The notes under the pieces: generated by a model
Databases searched by the model: none
The model's input: only the letters and a program-made list of their open reading frames with translations
Told to the model about the DNA's origin: nothing
Made by a program: the position numbers and the translations under genes
In this document: piece after piece, positions 37,031 to 46,596 of the stretch
How positions within the stretch are numbered: position 1 is the first letter of the stretch
Layout: every line of letters begins with the position of its first letter
Source: Brevundimonas sp. MF30-B
GTDB lineage: Bacteria; Pseudomonadota; Alphaproteobacteria; Caulobacterales; Caulobacteraceae
Reading direction: 5' to 3'
NCBI RefSeq assembly: GCF_004683885.1
Contig: NZ_CP038440.1
Coordinates: forward strand, 282,001-346,000
Length of the DNA stretch: 64,000 nucleotides

Positions 37031-37206
37031 CAATCGTCGGGCTTTCCAGGCCTCGCTGGATTGCGAGTCGAGTCATCGGTCCGCGTTGACCGTGGCGTAT
37101 TATGGACGCCCTGCGGCGAGACCGCCCTCCTTGATGGGTCTGTCGTCAGCGCCGACTTGGGCGCAAAGCTGCGCGGCTCGTTGGCGACACGGATAGGGCG
37201 GCTCAT
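37027..37206 (-). CDS. Small basic hypothetical protein, 59 aa
   Basis: A 59-residue frame (M-S-R-P-I-R-V-A-N-E-P-R-S-F to a C-terminal K-P-D-D-C) with AGGAG 7-8 bases upstream. It lies in the 225-base gap after the wall hydrolase, on the opposite strand, overlapping its stop. Rich in R, S, T and P; no membrane span. The ribosome site supports it, but nothing else does. Confidence 0.35.
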   Translation of the reverse strand: MSRPIRVANEPRSFAPKSALTTDPSRRAVSPQGVHNTPRSTRTDDSTRNPARPGKPDDC

Positions 37207-37255
37207 TGGACGTCTCCTGCACGGAGACAACCGAGCCCTTCCCCGGATGTTCCGC

Positions 37256-38101
37256 TCAGGCGGCGTCCAGGCCGATGTCCAGGCTCGGCGCCGAATGGGT
37301 CAGGGCGCCGACGGAAATCACGTCCACGCCCGTCTCGGCGATGGCGCCCACCGTCTTCAGGTTCACCCCGCCTGACGCCTCCAGCACCAGCCGGCCGGCG
37401 GTGCGGCGCACCGCCTCGCGCAGGTCGTCCAGGCCGAAGTTGTCCAGCATGACCACGTCCGGCCCGTCGGCCAGCGCCAGCACGGCGTCCAGCTGGTCCA
37501 GGCCGTCGACCTCGACTTCGACCTTCATCAAGTGGCCGACAGCGGCCCGGGCCCGGCGCACCGCCTCGGCCGCGCCGCCGCAGACCGCGACGTGGTTGTC
37601 CTTGATCAGCACCGCGTCATCCAGGCCGAAGCGGTGGTTGGATCCGCCGCCCATGGCCACGGCGTGCTTTTCCAGCGCGCGCAGACCGGGCGTAGTCTTG
37701 CGCGTGTCGGCGATCCGGGCGCCAGTCCCAGCGACGGCCTTGACATAGGCGCGGGTCAGGGTCGCCACGCCGCACAGCCGCCCCAGCAGGTTCAGCGCCG
37801 TCCGCTCCCCCGCCAGCAGGGCTCGGGCGTTCGCTTCGACACGCACCAGGGTCTGCCCCGCCTCGAAGGCCTCGCCGTCCGTGATCCGCTCCTCGACGAC
37901 GGCGTCAGGGTCCATCGCCCGCACGGCCAGGCGCACCACGGCCAGGCCCGCCGCGACGCCGGTCTGGCGCGCAGCGAAATCGGCGGTCAGGCGCGCGTCG
38001 ACCGGAATGCAGGCGGCGGCCGTGACGTCGCCGGCCCGGCCCAGATCCTCGGCCAGCGCCAGACGCACCACGGGGTCGATCAGCAGGTCGGGAAGGCTCA
38101 C
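37256..38101 (-). CDS. nadC: Nicotinate-nucleotide pyrophosphorylase (carboxylating)
   Basis: A 281-residue enzyme that turns quinolinate and PRPP into nicotinate mononucleotide. Signature residues: L-N-L-L-G-R-L-C-G-V-A-T, R-K-T-T-P-G-L-R-x-L-E-K, and H-R-x-G-L-D-D-x-V-L-I-K-D-N-H. GTG at 38101 is the likely start (S-L-P-D-L-L-I-D-P), overlapping the nadB stop in a GTGA junction. The reading frame runs far upstream inside nadB, but that stretch has no nadC similarity. Confidence 0.95.
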   Translation of the reverse strand: MSLPDLLIDPVVRLALAEDLGRAGDVTAAACIPVDARLTADFAARQTGVAAGLAVVRLAVRAMDPDAVVEERITDGEAFEAGQTLVRVEANARALLAGERTALNLLGRLCGVATLTRAYVKAVAGTGARIADTRKTTPGLRALEKHAVAMGGGSNHRFGLDDAVLIKDNHVAVCGGAAEAVRRARAAVGHLMKVEVEVDGLDQLDAVLALADGPDVVMLDNFGLDDLREAVRRTAGRLVLEASGGVNLKTVGAIAETGVDVISVGALTHSAPSLDIGLDAA

Positions 38102-39621
38102 GCGGCGGCGCTCCTGAAGGTCTGGCCGGCGGCCAGGGTGATGCGGCTGTGACGGGCCTCGGGCGCCGCCTCGGGATAATCGGACCGGAAGTGGCCGCCC
38201 CGGCTTTCGCGGCGATCCAGCGCCGCCTGGGCGATCAGCCGCGCGGCGACCAGGGCCGGGGCGCGCGGCGCCTCGATCTCCAGCCGGTCGATGACGCCGA
38301 TCAGCCGGGTCAGGCCGCCGGCGTCGCGCTCGACCCCGGCGTCGGCCGTCATGGCCTGGCGAAGCGCGGCCAGCGCCTCGGCGCTCAGTCCAGGCGCGAT
38401 GAGCCCGGCGTCGCCCCCGCCCGCTCCGGTCGCCTGAGCCGCCGCCGCGCCCGTGCGGCGGCCGAAGGCGGCGGCTTCCAGCAGGGAGTTGGAGGCCAGG
38501 CGGTTGGCTCCATGCACGCCCGTCGCGGCGCATTCCCCAACCGCGAACAGGCCCTTTAGACGCGTTCGGCCGTCCGCGTCGGCGGCGATGCCGCCCATGT
38601 GATAATGGGCCGCCGCCGCGACCGGGATCGGCTGTTCGCGCGGATCCAGCCCGGCCCCCAGGCAGGCGGCGAAGACGGCGGGAAAGGCTTCGGGAAAGTG
38701 GGCGCCGATGGCCTGGCGCGCATCCAGAAAGGCGCCGCGTCCCGACTGGACCGCACGATGCACGGCGCGGGCGACGATGTCCCTGGCGGCCAGGTCGGCG
38801 TCGGCGGCGGCGCCCAGCAGAAAGGCGCCCGAGGCGTCGATCAGACGCGCGCCCTCGCCCCGCAGGGCCTCGGTCGCCAGCGGCGCCGGGTCCAGGCCCA
38901 CGTTGATCGCGGTGGGATGGAACTGGACGAACTCGGGATCGAGGATTTCCGCGCCCGCCAAGGCCGCCAGCCCCAGGCCCTCGCCGCGCAGGGCGGAGGG
39001 GTTGGTGGTCATGGCGTAAAGCCCGCTGGCGCCGCCGGTCGCCAACACGACCGAGGGCGCGGTGACCTCGACCAGCCGACGGCCGCGCGCGATCAGGGCG
39101 CCGCCGATGCGGCCGTGGGCATCCTGCATCAAGCCGACCAGGCGGCCGTCCTCGATGACCGTAACGTGGGGCGCGGCGCGCACGGCGGCGACCAGGGCCG
39201 ACAGGATGGCGCGTCCAGCGCCGTCGCCGCCGACCCGAGCGACGCGGGCGATGCTGTGCGCCGCCTCGAGGTTGACGGCGAACCCGCCGGCCGCGTCCCG
39301 GTCGAACGGGGCGCCAAGCGCGGCCAGCCACTCCACCGTCTCGCGCCCCGCCTCGGTCAGGGCGCGGGTCGCCTCGGCCTCGACCAGGCCGGCACCCGCG
39401 CGCGCCGTATCGGCGGCGTGCAGATCGGGCGAGTCCGAGCCAGAGAGCGCGGCGGCCACCCCGCCCTGGGCCCAGGCTGAGGAACAGGCCTGAAGCAGGG
39501 GGGCGGGGCTGATGACGAGCGTCGAACGCGGTCCGGCCTGCAGCGCCGCCGACAGGCCGGCCAGGCCGCCGCCGATGATCAGCGGTCCGTCGTGGCGCAG
39601 GCGCTCGACGCTCTTTGTCAT
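38098..39621 (-). CDS. nadB: L-aspartate oxidase
   Basis: A 507-residue flavoenzyme that oxidises aspartate to iminoaspartate, the first step of NAD synthesis. It has the FAD loop G-G-G-L-A-G-L-S-A-A, the S-S-A-W-A-Q-G-G-V-A-A signature, T-G-G-A-S-G-L-Y-A-M, the substrate loop F-V-Q-F-H-P-T-A, and the active-site E-C-A-A-T-G-V-H-G-A-N-R-L-A-S-N-S-L. Normal length. It overlaps the M50 protease gene upstream by 4 bases and nadC downstream. Confidence 0.95.
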   Translation of the reverse strand: MTKSVERLRHDGPLIIGGGLAGLSAALQAGPRSTLVISPAPLLQACSSAWAQGGVAAALSGSDSPDLHAADTARAGAGLVEAEATRALTEAGRETVEWLAALGAPFDRDAAGGFAVNLEAAHSIARVARVGGDGAGRAILSALVAAVRAAPHVTVIEDGRLVGLMQDAHGRIGGALIARGRRLVEVTAPSVVLATGGASGLYAMTTNPSALRGEGLGLAALAGAEILDPEFVQFHPTAINVGLDPAPLATEALRGEGARLIDASGAFLLGAAADADLAARDIVARAVHRAVQSGRGAFLDARQAIGAHFPEAFPAVFAACLGAGLDPREQPIPVAAAAHYHMGGIAADADGRTRLKGLFAVGECAATGVHGANRLASNSLLEAAAFGRRTGAAAAQATGAGGGDAGLIAPGLSAEALAALRQAMTADAGVERDAGGLTRLIGVIDRLEIEAPRAPALVAARLIAQAALDRRESRGGHFRSDYPEAAPEARHSRITLAAGQTFRSAAA

Positions 39622-40472
39622 CGGCCGAGACCCAGGATGCGCGCGCCGCCGTCCAGCGCGGCGCCGGCGTCGCCGGTCAGCGGGATCACCGACATGAGGC
39701 CCACGCCGACGCAGGCCGCCGCGGTGATGACGAACAGGCCGACGCTGAAACCCGCCTCCTTCCAGCTCAGCTGACGCCCTTCAGGCCGCCAGACGCCGCG
39801 TCGCAGATGGCCGACCAGGGCCAGGGCCAAAAAGGCGGTGAAGATGAAGGCGCCGTTGGTCAGGCCCCACCAGATCACCAGGGCGCCGACCGCGACCATG
39901 GCGCCCATCTCGACCCACGGATGGATGCGCGCGAGCACGGGGCCCAGCGCCTTGGAGCCGTCCAGCGGCGGCGCGGGCGCGAGGTTGATCAGGTTCAGGA
40001 AGGCCACCGCGAAGACGCCCTGCAGCCAGATCGCCTGTCCCGTCAGATAGAAGGCGGCCAGAAACGGAATGGCGGCCAGCAGACCGAACGCCGGCCCGGC
40101 CAGCGACACCAGCACCCCATGCCACTCGCTGTCGGGCAGCCGCCGGCTCTTGGCCAGGCCGCCCAGGAACGGGATGATGTAGATGCGCGCCGGACCCATG
40201 CCGAGCCGGTTCATCGCCAGGACGTGGCCGTACTCATGCACGAACAGGCCGAAGATGGCCGCGCCCGCGAACATCACGCTGCCGGTGATCCACCAGATGA
40301 AGCCGCCCAGCAGGACGGTCGAAATCAGCGCCCACAGCGGATGCTGACCCTTGTCCTCATCCTCGACCCGGACTGGCCGACGCGTCTGAGACGCCGGCGC
40401 GGGCGCCGACAGCTCTTCCGGGCGGGGGTCCCAGGGACCGGGACGGCGGATGGGGGGATCAATGTCGCTCAT
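39618..40472 (-). CDS. M50-family membrane metalloprotease-like protein
   Basis: A 284-residue protein with about six hydrophobic segments and the zinc motif H-E-Y-G-H in L-F-V-H-E-Y-G-H-V-L-A. The second M50 motif is L-I-N-L-A-P-A-P-P-L-D-G, in the usual N-P-x-x-x-D-G position. It resembles site-2 protease relatives rather than RseP, as no PDZ domain is seen. Placed between nadA and nadB and overlapping nadB by four bases, an unusual partner for this pathway. Substrate unknown. Confidence 0.82.
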   Translation of the reverse strand: MSDIDPPIRRPGPWDPRPEELSAPAPASQTRRPVRVEDEDKGQHPLWALISTVLLGGFIWWITGSVMFAGAAIFGLFVHEYGHVLAMNRLGMGPARIYIIPFLGGLAKSRRLPDSEWHGVLVSLAGPAFGLLAAIPFLAAFYLTGQAIWLQGVFAVAFLNLINLAPAPPLDGSKALGPVLARIHPWVEMGAMVAVGALVIWWGLTNGAFIFTAFLALALVGHLRRGVWRPEGRQLSWKEAGFSVGLFVITAAACVGVGLMSVIPLTGDAGAALDGGARILGLGR

Positions 40473-40527
40473 GGCGTTCCAGATGGGGCGCGCGGCCGGA
40501 TCTAGCGAGGGGACCGGTCGTCGCGCC

Positions 40528-41607
40528 TCAGATCAGCTCCACATCCACACGGTGGCGCGCCTTGAACAGGTCGTAGCGCGCCGGGATGGCGGGCGGCGGC
40601 AGGTCGATCATCCGTTGCACGGCCAGACGGCCGCGTTCGGCCATGTCGTCGGGCACCGTCACCTCGAACTGCATGTTGACCAGGCAGTCGCGGATGTTGG
40701 TCAGGGTGATGCGCTTCATGTGCGGGCACAGGTTGCACGGGCCGATGAAGTCGACGCCGGGCACGTCGCCCTTCACGTTGGACGCCATCGAGCACTCGGT
40801 GATCATCACCACCTGCTTGGGCCTGCGCGCCTCGACATAGTCGATCATCGCCGCAGTCGAGCCGGCGAAGTCCGACGCGGCCAGCACGTCCTCGGGGCAT
40901 TCCGGATGAGCCAGGATCTCGGCGCCCGGATAGGCGGCGCGCATCTCCTGGATGTCGGCGGCGGTGAAACGCTCGTGCACCTCGCAGCGGCCCTTCCAGG
41001 CGATGATGCCCACGGTGGTCTGGGCCGCGACATTGCGGGCCAGGAATTCGTCCGGGATCAGGATGACCCGGTCCACGCCCCACTCTCGCGCGGCCCATTC
41101 GACCACTTGGACGGCGTTGGCCGAGGTGCAGCAGATGTCGGTCTCGGCCTTCACGTCGGCGGTGGTGTTCACATAGGTGACGACCGGCAAGCCCGGATAG
41201 CGCTGCTTGATCAGGCGCACGTCCGCGCCCGTGATCGACGAGGCCAGCGAGCAGCCGGCGCGCAGATCGGGGATCAGCACCGTCTTGGACGGGCTGAGGA
41301 TCTTGGAGGTCTCGGCCATGAAGTGCACGCCGGCCTGGACGATCACCTTGGCGTCCGAGCGCGCGGCCTCCTTGGCCAGGCCCAGGCTGTCGCCGACATA
41401 GTCGCCGACGCCGTGAAAGATTTCGGGCGTCATATAGTTGTGGGCCAGGATGACGGCGTCGCGCTCGCGCTTCAGTCGGTTGATCTCGCTGATCAGCCGC
41501 GCCTGATCGGGCCACTCCATCGGGGTGACGAATTCCTTGACCTTGTCCCAAACGGGCGCGGTCTCGCGTTCCATCTCGCGCGACAGTCCGAAAGCGCCGT
41601 CCGCCAT
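40528..41607 (-). CDS. nadA: Quinolinate synthase A
   Basis: A 359-residue Fe-S enzyme that condenses iminoaspartate and DHAP to quinolinate. The conserved cysteines appear as [15 protein letters not shown] and G-P-C-N-L-C-P-H-M, giving the three 4Fe-4S ligands. The start is ATG 41607 (M-A-D-G-A-F-G-L), 6 bases after GGAG; ATG 41613 and the longer frame to 41667 are alternatives. First gene of a nadA, M50, nadB, nadC cluster. Two palindromes lie upstream. Confidence 0.94.
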   Translation of the reverse strand: MADGAFGLSREMERETAPVWDKVKEFVTPMEWPDQARLISEINRLKRERDAVILAHNYMTPEIFHGVGDYVGDSLGLAKEAARSDAKVIVQAGVHFMAETSKILSPSKTVLIPDLRAGCSLASSITGADVRLIKQRYPGLPVVTYVNTTADVKAETDICCTSANAVQVVEWAAREWGVDRVILIPDEFLARNVAAQTTVGIIAWKGRCEVHERFTAADIQEMRAAYPGAEILAHPECPEDVLAASDFAGSTAAMIDYVEARRPKQVVMITECSMASNVKGDVPGVDFIGPCNLCPHMKRITLTNIRDCLVNMQFEVTVPDDMAERGRLAVQRMIDLPPPAIPARYDLFKARHRVDVELI

Positions 41608-41623
41608 GCTCATCTCCGTCGGA

Positions 41624-41709
41624 TATGCTCTATGTGAGCAAATCCCAGGGCCGATAAACGCCGACAAGGTTCTAGTTTACCAGCGACTTATGCTCACTTT
41701 CAGTATAAG
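41624..41709. promoter_or_regulatory. Palindrome pair upstream of nadA, candidate operators
   Basis: Two sites share TATGCTC. The first (41626-41640) is TGCTC-TATGT-GAGCA, a perfect 5-base dyad. The second (41687-41709) is CTTAT...ATAAG with an inner CT/AG match, again an imperfect dyad. The layout of paired sites just before nadA suits a repressor of NAD synthesis (a NadQ- or NrtR-type control). The regulator is not in this window and its identity is inference. Confidence 0.45.
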
Positions 41710-41744
41710 CGGGTGCAATCTAGTCCGGCGCGCCGGAAATGCAA

Positions 41745-41776
41745 GCGGCGCCGCGTCAGGATCGACGCGGCGCCGC
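41745..41776 (-). terminator. Terminator of the amino-acid dehydrogenase gene
   Basis: A perfect 13-bp stem (GCGGCGCCGCGTC against GACGCGGCGCCGC) with a 6-base loop AGGATC. On the minus strand it lies 26 bases past the dehydrogenase stop at 41803, and it also separates that gene from the nadA leader. No strong T-run follows. Confidence 0.65.
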
Positions 41777-41802
41777 AGCACCGATCAGCAATGGAATGAG
41801 GC

Positions 41803-42894
41803 TCAGGCCGCCTTCAGACGCTCGGCCTTGGCGTCGGCCGCAGCGGCGATGCGCGCCTCGGCGATGGCGTCGGCGATCTCGTGCGTCGGCCGCTTTTCGG
41901 ATTTGGCGCGCTCCAGCACCTCCTCCAGCGTCTCCATGAGGCGCGACAGCTTGGCCTCGACCCAGGTCGGATCGTAGGCGCCGCCGCTTTCGCGGGCCTT
42001 GAGCTCGGAGGCCACATTGATGATGCCGCCGCCGTTCACGACATAGTCGGGCGCATACAGCACGCCGCGCTGGAACAGGGCCTGGCTGATGTCCGCCGTG
42101 GCCAGCTGATTGTTGGCGGCTCCGACGACAGCCTTGACCGTCAGTCGGTCCAGCGTTTGCGGGTTCAGCGTCGCGCCCAGCGCGCACGGTGCGTAGATGT
42201 CGGCCTTGACGTCATAGATGGCGTCGGGCGCCACGATCTGCGCATTGGTGCGGGCCGCGACCTCTTCCAGCAACTCGGTGTTGACGTCGGTCATGACCAG
42301 CTTGGCGCCGGCGGCGTGCAGCTTGTCGGCCAGATAGCCGCCGACGTGACCGATGCCCTGCAGAGAAATCGTGAGTCCGGTCAGGTCGTCCTGGTTCCAC
42401 AGGCGGCGCGCGGCGACCAGCGTCGAGCGGAACACGCCCTCGGCGGTGACCGGGCTGGGGTCGCCCGAGGCTTCCGGCCCTTCGCTCAGGCCCAGCACAT
42501 AGGGGGTGACCTTGCGGGCTTCGGCGATGTCGGCGACCGACACGCCCACGTCCTCGGCCGAGTAGTAGCAGCCGCCCAGGGTGTCGAGCGCACGACCGAA
42601 GGCGTGGAACAGCTCGGGCGTCTTCTGGGTCTTGGAGTCGCCGATGATGACCGACTTGCCGCCGCCCATCTCCAGGTCCGCAACGGCGTTCTTGTAGCTC
42701 ATGCCGCGCGACAGACGCAGCACGTCCTCCAGCGCTTCGGCCGAGGAACCGTAGTTCCACATGCGGCAGCCGCCGACGGCCGGACCGCGCGCGGTGGAGT
42801 GAACCGCGACGATGGCCTTCAGGCCGGTCTTTTCGTCAAAGAAGGCGTGCACGCCTTCGTGGTTCGCGAACGAGGGTGAATCGAACAGCGTCAT
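41803..42894 (-). CDS. Glu/Leu/Phe/Val dehydrogenase
   Basis: A 363-residue amino-acid dehydrogenase closest in style to leucine or valine dehydrogenase. The catalytic lysine region reads L-E-M-G-G-G-K-S-V-I, with the NAD loop G-I-G-H-V-G-G-Y in the second half. The K and D of the active site are intact. ATG 42894 (M-T-L-F-D-S-P) fits the family; the frame extends much further but as shadow. It deaminates branched-chain amino acids to keto acids, yet the specificity cannot be read here. Confidence 0.9.
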   Translation of the reverse strand: MTLFDSPSFANHEGVHAFFDEKTGLKAIVAVHSTARGPAVGGCRMWNYGSSAEALEDVLRLSRGMSYKNAVADLEMGGGKSVIIGDSKTQKTPELFHAFGRALDTLGGCYYSAEDVGVSVADIAEARKVTPYVLGLSEGPEASGDPSPVTAEGVFRSTLVAARRLWNQDDLTGLTISLQGIGHVGGYLADKLHAAGAKLVMTDVNTELLEEVAARTNAQIVAPDAIYDVKADIYAPCALGATLNPQTLDRLTVKAVVGAANNQLATADISQALFQRGVLYAPDYVVNGGGIINVASELKARESGGAYDPTWVEAKLSRLMETLEEVLERAKSEKRPTHEIADAIAEARIAAAADAKAERLKAA

Positions 42895-42980
42895 GCCCTG
42901 AACCTGGCCTTCCCTTGGGATATTATTTTGCGGGCCAGATACGCGCCCGCACGGGCGGGGGCAAGCGTCGCCGTCCGGCC

Positions 42981-43997
42981 TCAGCGCCGATTGAGGCTTT
43001 CGGCCACAGTCGGCGCGCCGCTGGGCAAGGGGGCGGCCGCGTCGCGCAGATAGGCCTCGACGTCGCGATAGACGACCTCGCCGCCTAGGTCGCGGTTCAG
43101 GATGTGCCAGCCATCGATGTAATAGCCCGTACGCAGGTGCGGGGCGTCGCCTGCTCGGGCCAAAGCCCGCCGCATCGGGCCCTTCTGGACGATCTGATCG
43201 TGGCCGCCATACAGCAGCAGCGTCGGCGCCCCGCCGCGCCCCAGGCTGCGGGACGCCGTCTCCATCAGGCCCACCAGCCCCGACAAGGTGTCGAACCGGG
43301 TCGACAGGATGGTCTCCGGATCGCGCCCGTTTCGGATCAGTTCCAGCAGGTTGTCCGACGCGCGAATGCGCCGGGTGACGAACTCGGGCGGCTGCACGGC
43401 GCGTTCGCCCAGGGCGCGCGCGGCGACCCATAGCCCGGCGCGGTTGAAGGCGTTCTGGCTGGACCAGCCCCAGACGCCGGGCGCCAGCAGCACGACGCGA
43501 TCGGCCGCCGGGGGCCGGTCCGAGGCGAAGGCGGCGGCTGCGACCGAACCGCCCATGCTTTCCCCCACCACCGCGATCAATGCGCGCGGATGAGTCTGGC
43601 GCGCCAGCGCGACGGCGGTGCGCAGATCCTCGACCATCAGGTCTTCGCCCGCCCAGGTCCCGCGACCGGGCGCGCCGCCGAAGCCGCGCTGGTCATAGGC
43701 CCAGGTCTCGATCCCGCGCGCCGCCCACCAAGGGCCGGCCAGGCGGAAGGAGGCGTTGTGGTCATTCATGCCGTGCAGGGCGACGATCACGGCCCACGGC
43801 TCTCCGTCGTCGGGCGTCCAGCGCAGCAGGGGCAGGCGCGCGCCGTCGCCCATCACCAGCGCGCCTTCCAGACCGGGCGCCGCAGCCTCGACACGCGGAC
43901 CGGCGAAACCCTCGGGCGGGGTCAGCGGCGACTGCACATAGGGGGTGGCGCAGGCCGCCAGCATCAGCGCCGCGCAGGCAATAAACAGCCGGCGCAT
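42981..43997 (-). CDS. Alpha/beta hydrolase lipoprotein, monoacylglycerol lipase-like
   Basis: A 338-residue lipoprotein: the signal peptide ends in L-A-A-C (C16). The hydrolase fold has the nucleophile elbow G-E-S-M-G-G-S, an oxyanion H-G-M-N-D-H near residue 84, and a late G-G-H-D-Q-I and W-H motif giving Asp and His. These match Hydrolase_4 (PldB-like) lipases. It is the last gene of an operon: its ATG overlaps the stop of the uracil-DNA glycosylase (TGATG). The substrate is likely a lipid or ester, by inference. Confidence 0.82.
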   Translation of the reverse strand: MRRLFIACAALMLAACATPYVQSPLTPPEGFAGPRVEAAAPGLEGALVMGDGARLPLLRWTPDDGEPWAVIVALHGMNDHNASFRLAGPWWAARGIETWAYDQRGFGGAPGRGTWAGEDLMVEDLRTAVALARQTHPRALIAVVGESMGGSVAAAAFASDRPPAADRVVLLAPGVWGWSSQNAFNRAGLWVAARALGERAVQPPEFVTRRIRASDNLLELIRNGRDPETILSTRFDTLSGLVGLMETASRSLGRGGAPTLLLYGGHDQIVQKGPMRRALARAGDAPHLRTGYYIDGWHILNRDLGGEVVYRDVEAYLRDAAAPLPSGAPTVAESLNRR

Positions 43998-44578
43998 CAC
44001 GACAGAATGTCCCGCACCCGGCCACGCAGATAGGGGACCACCTCGGCCTCGAACCACGGGTTCCTCCTGAGCCACGCCGTATTGCGCCATGACGGGTGCG
44101 GCAGTGGCAATACGTGAGGCAGATACTCGCGCCAGGCTGCCACGGTTTCGGTCATGTTGGCCTTGGCCCGGCCGCCCAGCGCCCAGGCCTGGGAATGGCC
44201 GCCGACCAGCAGGGTCAGTTCCATCGCCGGCAGGGCGTCCAGCAGACGCGGCCGCCACAGCTGGGCGCAACGCTTCGGCGGCGGATAGTCGCCGCCTTTC
44301 GGCGCCGTGCCGGGATAGCAGAAGGCCTGCGCCGCCACGCCCAGGCGACGGTCGCCATAGAAGGTCTCGGAATCGACGCCCATCCAGTCGCGCAGGCGAT
44401 CGCCGGACGGGTCGGTGAAGGGCAGACCGCTCTCGTGCACGCGCCGCCCGGGGGCCTGGCCGCAGATCAGCAGACGCGTCTCGGGAAACACCCGCACCAC
44501 CGGCCGGGGCTCGTGGGCCAGTTCGCCGGCGCAGGCCCGGCAGGCGCGGATGTCGTCGAGAACGGTCTGGAGGCTCAT
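43997..44578 (-). CDS. Uracil-DNA glycosylase family protein
   Basis: A 193-residue protein. The N-terminal C-R-A-C pair and L-L-I-C-G-Q-A-P-G-R-R-V-H-E-S-G-L-P-F segment are the family-4-like UDG signature, and the H-P-S motif near residue 160 (P-L-P-H-P-S-W-R-N) matches the second active-site loop. The C-R-A-C at the start may be iron-sulfur ligands, but only two of the usual four cysteines are obvious. It removes damaged bases or is a relative. Coupled to the DUF3253 gene by ATGA. Confidence 0.8.
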   Translation of the reverse strand: MSLQTVLDDIRACRACAGELAHEPRPVVRVFPETRLLICGQAPGRRVHESGLPFTDPSGDRLRDWMGVDSETFYGDRRLGVAAQAFCYPGTAPKGGDYPPPKRCAQLWRPRLLDALPAMELTLLVGGHSQAWALGGRAKANMTETVAAWREYLPHVLPLPHPSWRNTAWLRRNPWFEAEVVPYLRGRVRDILS

Positions 44579-44847
44579 TCAGCCTCGGATGTGGTCCCCT
44601 CGCCCTCGTTCGGCAAGCGCAGCCGGATCACGCCCTTGAAGGCGTTCGGATCGACCGGTTTGCCCTTCTTGGTGATGACAAGGCGGCCTTCGCGGGCCAG
44701 GCCGACGGCGACGCCGCGCACCTTGCCCATCATGCGCTGCCACTGTTCCGGCTGCAGGCTCTTGGCCACTTCAGACGGGCAGATGCTCTTGCCGGCTTCG
44801 CGGCGGGACAACAGGTTGAAAATCTCGGCTTCGATCGGATCGCTCAT
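44575..44847 (-). CDS. DUF3253 small protein
   Basis: A 90-residue protein. It opens with M-S-D-P-I-E-A-E-I-F-N-L-L-S-R-R, followed by a helical winged-helix-like region (C-P-S-E-V-A-K-S-L and V-A-V-G-L-A-R-E-G-R-L-V-I-T). DUF3253 is presumed a small DNA-binding fold. ATG at 44847; the longer frame to 44865 adds six less likely residues. Overlaps the UDG gene, so possibly a DNA-repair accessory. Confidence 0.75.
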   Translation of the reverse strand: MSDPIEAEIFNLLSRREAGKSICPSEVAKSLQPEQWQRMMGKVRGVAVGLAREGRLVITKKGKPVDPNAFKGVIRLRLPNEGEGTTSEAE

Positions 44848-44943
44848 TGCGCCTATATGCTGCATTGCGAGAGCGAGAAGAAGGCCTGGATGTATCGGGC
44901 CTCAAGCCGCGCGAAGCGCGATAGGCCGTCAAGGATTCCAGAA

Positions 44944-45378
44944 ATGGTCGCCAAGATTACAATCACCGAAGGCGAGTTCGCCGGCTGGCAGACCTACGAC
45001 CTGCACGGCACGTTCGATCAGGTGGTGGGGCCGTTCTATTTCAGGCCCGACGCGGACGGGCGGATGCGCTGCGCCTTCCGGGCCGAACAGAAGCACATGA
45101 ACGCCGGCGACCGGATGCACGGCGGCTGCCTGATGACGTTCGCCGACATCGCCCTGTTCCAGACCGCCTATCAGGAAATGGAGGGCAAGAACGGCGTGAC
45201 TGTGCAGTTGGACTCCACCTTCATCGACGGCGCGAGGGTTGGCGAGCTGGTCGAGGCCACGGGCGAGGTAGTGCGCGCGGGGGGCTCGCTGATCTTTGTG
45301 CGAGGACAGATCACCACGGGCGACCGCATGCTGATGACCTTCTCGGGCGTGATCCGGAAATTCGAGAGAAGGCCCTAG
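44944..45378 (+). CDS. PaaI-family hotdog thioesterase
   Basis: A 144-residue hotdog-fold protein. The family motif around H-G-G-C-L-M-T-F-A-D-I-A-L-F is clear (residues 59-72), with the catalytic-type D in the last helix. It ends in V-R-A-G-G-S-L-I-F-V-R-G, a typical strand. These act on acyl-CoA thioesters. The ATG at 44944 is preceded by a CAAGGATTC-type site. It follows the palindromic CTCAAGCCGCG string seen near ahpD. Confidence 0.8.
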   Translation: MVAKITITEGEFAGWQTYDLHGTFDQVVGPFYFRPDADGRMRCAFRAEQKHMNAGDRMHGGCLMTFADIALFQTAYQEMEGKNGVTVQLDSTFIDGARVGELVEATGEVVRAGGSLIFVRGQITTGDRMLMTFSGVIRKFERRP

Positions 45379-45459
45379 GCTGGCGACCGTGACGTCATGC
45401 AAAGACGCCGGGCCTGCGTCGTAGCGTCGTCGTAAGGGGCGCCCTATGTTGTCGCCGTC

Positions 45460-46596
45460 ATGAGCACCTCATCCGATCTCGGCCATATCAGGCCTTGGCG
45501 CCATATCGAACGGCGCAGAAGCCGCCAGATCCGCGTGGGCGCGGTCCTGGTCGGCGGCGACGCGCCGATCAGCGTCCAGTCCATGACCAACACCCCGACC
45601 TCTGACGCCGCCGCGACGATCGACCAGATCCGTCAGCTGGAAGAGGCCGGCGCCGACATCGTGCGCGTCTCCTGCCCGGACGAAGAGTCCACCGCCGCCT
45701 TCCGCACCATCGCGCGCGAGGCCAAGGTTCCCTTGGTCGCCGACATCCATTTTCACTACAAGCGCGGGATCGAGGCGGCCCAGGCTGGCGCCGCCTGCCT
45801 GCGCATCAATCCGGGCAACATCGGCTCGGCCGACCGCGTGCGCGAAGTGATCCAGGCCGCCAAGGACCACGGCTGCTCCATGCGCATCGGCGTCAACGCC
45901 GGCAGTCTGGAAAAGGAGCTGCTGGAGAAGTACGGCGAGCCCTGCCCTGACGCCATGGTCGAGAGCGCGCTGAACCACGCTCGCATCCTGCAGGACCACG
46001 ACTTCCACGAGTTCAAGATTTCGGTGAAGGCGTCCGACCCTTTCCTGACCGTCGCCGCCTATCAGCAGCTGGCCGAGGCCATCGACTGTCCGCTGCACCT
46101 GGGCGTGACCGAGGCGGGGCCGTTGCGCACCGGCACGATCAAATCGGCCATCGGCATGGGCTCGATGCTGTGGGCCGGGATCGGCGACACCATCCGCGTA
46201 TCCCTGGCCGCCGACCCGGTCGAGGAGATCAAGGTCGGCTTCGACATCCTGAAGTCTCTGGGCCTGCGTCACCGGGGCGTGAACATCATCGCCTGCCCCT
46301 CGTGCGCGCGTCAGGGCTTCAACGTCATCGAGACGGTGGGGATTCTGGAAGAAAAGCTGGCCCATGTGACCACGCCGATGTCGCTGTCGATCATCGGCTG
46401 TGTCGTGAACGGGCCGGGCGAGGCGCTGTACACCGACGTCGGCTTCACCGGCGGCGGCAAGGGCGCGGGCATGGTCTATCTTAACGGCAAGATCGCCCAC
46501 AAACAGGCCAACGACGGCATGATCGACGAGATCGTGGCGCGGGTCGAAGAGAAGGCCGCCGAGCTTGAGGCGGTGAGAGCGCGGGCGGCCGGCTAG
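45460..46596 (+). CDS. ispG: 4-hydroxy-3-methylbut-2-enyl-diphosphate synthase (flavodoxin)
   Basis: A 378-residue MEP-pathway enzyme that makes HMBPP. The TIM-barrel half begins [20 protein letters not shown]; the Fe-S cysteines are C-P-S-C near residue 280 and C in [11 protein letters not shown]. Length is typical of the short bacterial form. Followed by a hairpin terminator over its stop codon. Confidence 0.96.
   Translation: MSTSSDLGHIRPWRHIERRRSRQIRVGAVLVGGDAPISVQSMTNTPTSDAAATIDQIRQLEEAGADIVRVSCPDEESTAAFRTIAREAKVPLVADIHFHYKRGIEAAQAGAACLRINPGNIGSADRVREVIQAAKDHGCSMRIGVNAGSLEKELLEKYGEPCPDAMVESALNHARILQDHDFHEFKISVKASDPFLTVAAYQQLAEAIDCPLHLGVTEAGPLRTGTIKSAIGMGSMLWAGIGDTIRVSLAADPVEEIKVGFDILKSLGLRHRGVNIIACPSCARQGFNVIETVGILEEKLAHVTTPMSLSIIGCVVNGPGEALYTDVGFTGGGKGAGMVYLNGKIAHKQANDGMIDEIVARVEEKAAELEAVRARAAG

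Noticed and set aside
37256..39331. A single 691-codon frame spanning nadC and much of the nadB antisense-free region
   Set aside because: Only the last 281 residues resemble nadC; the upstream part is a shifted shadow of nadB, which is itself clearly coding in another frame on the same strand.
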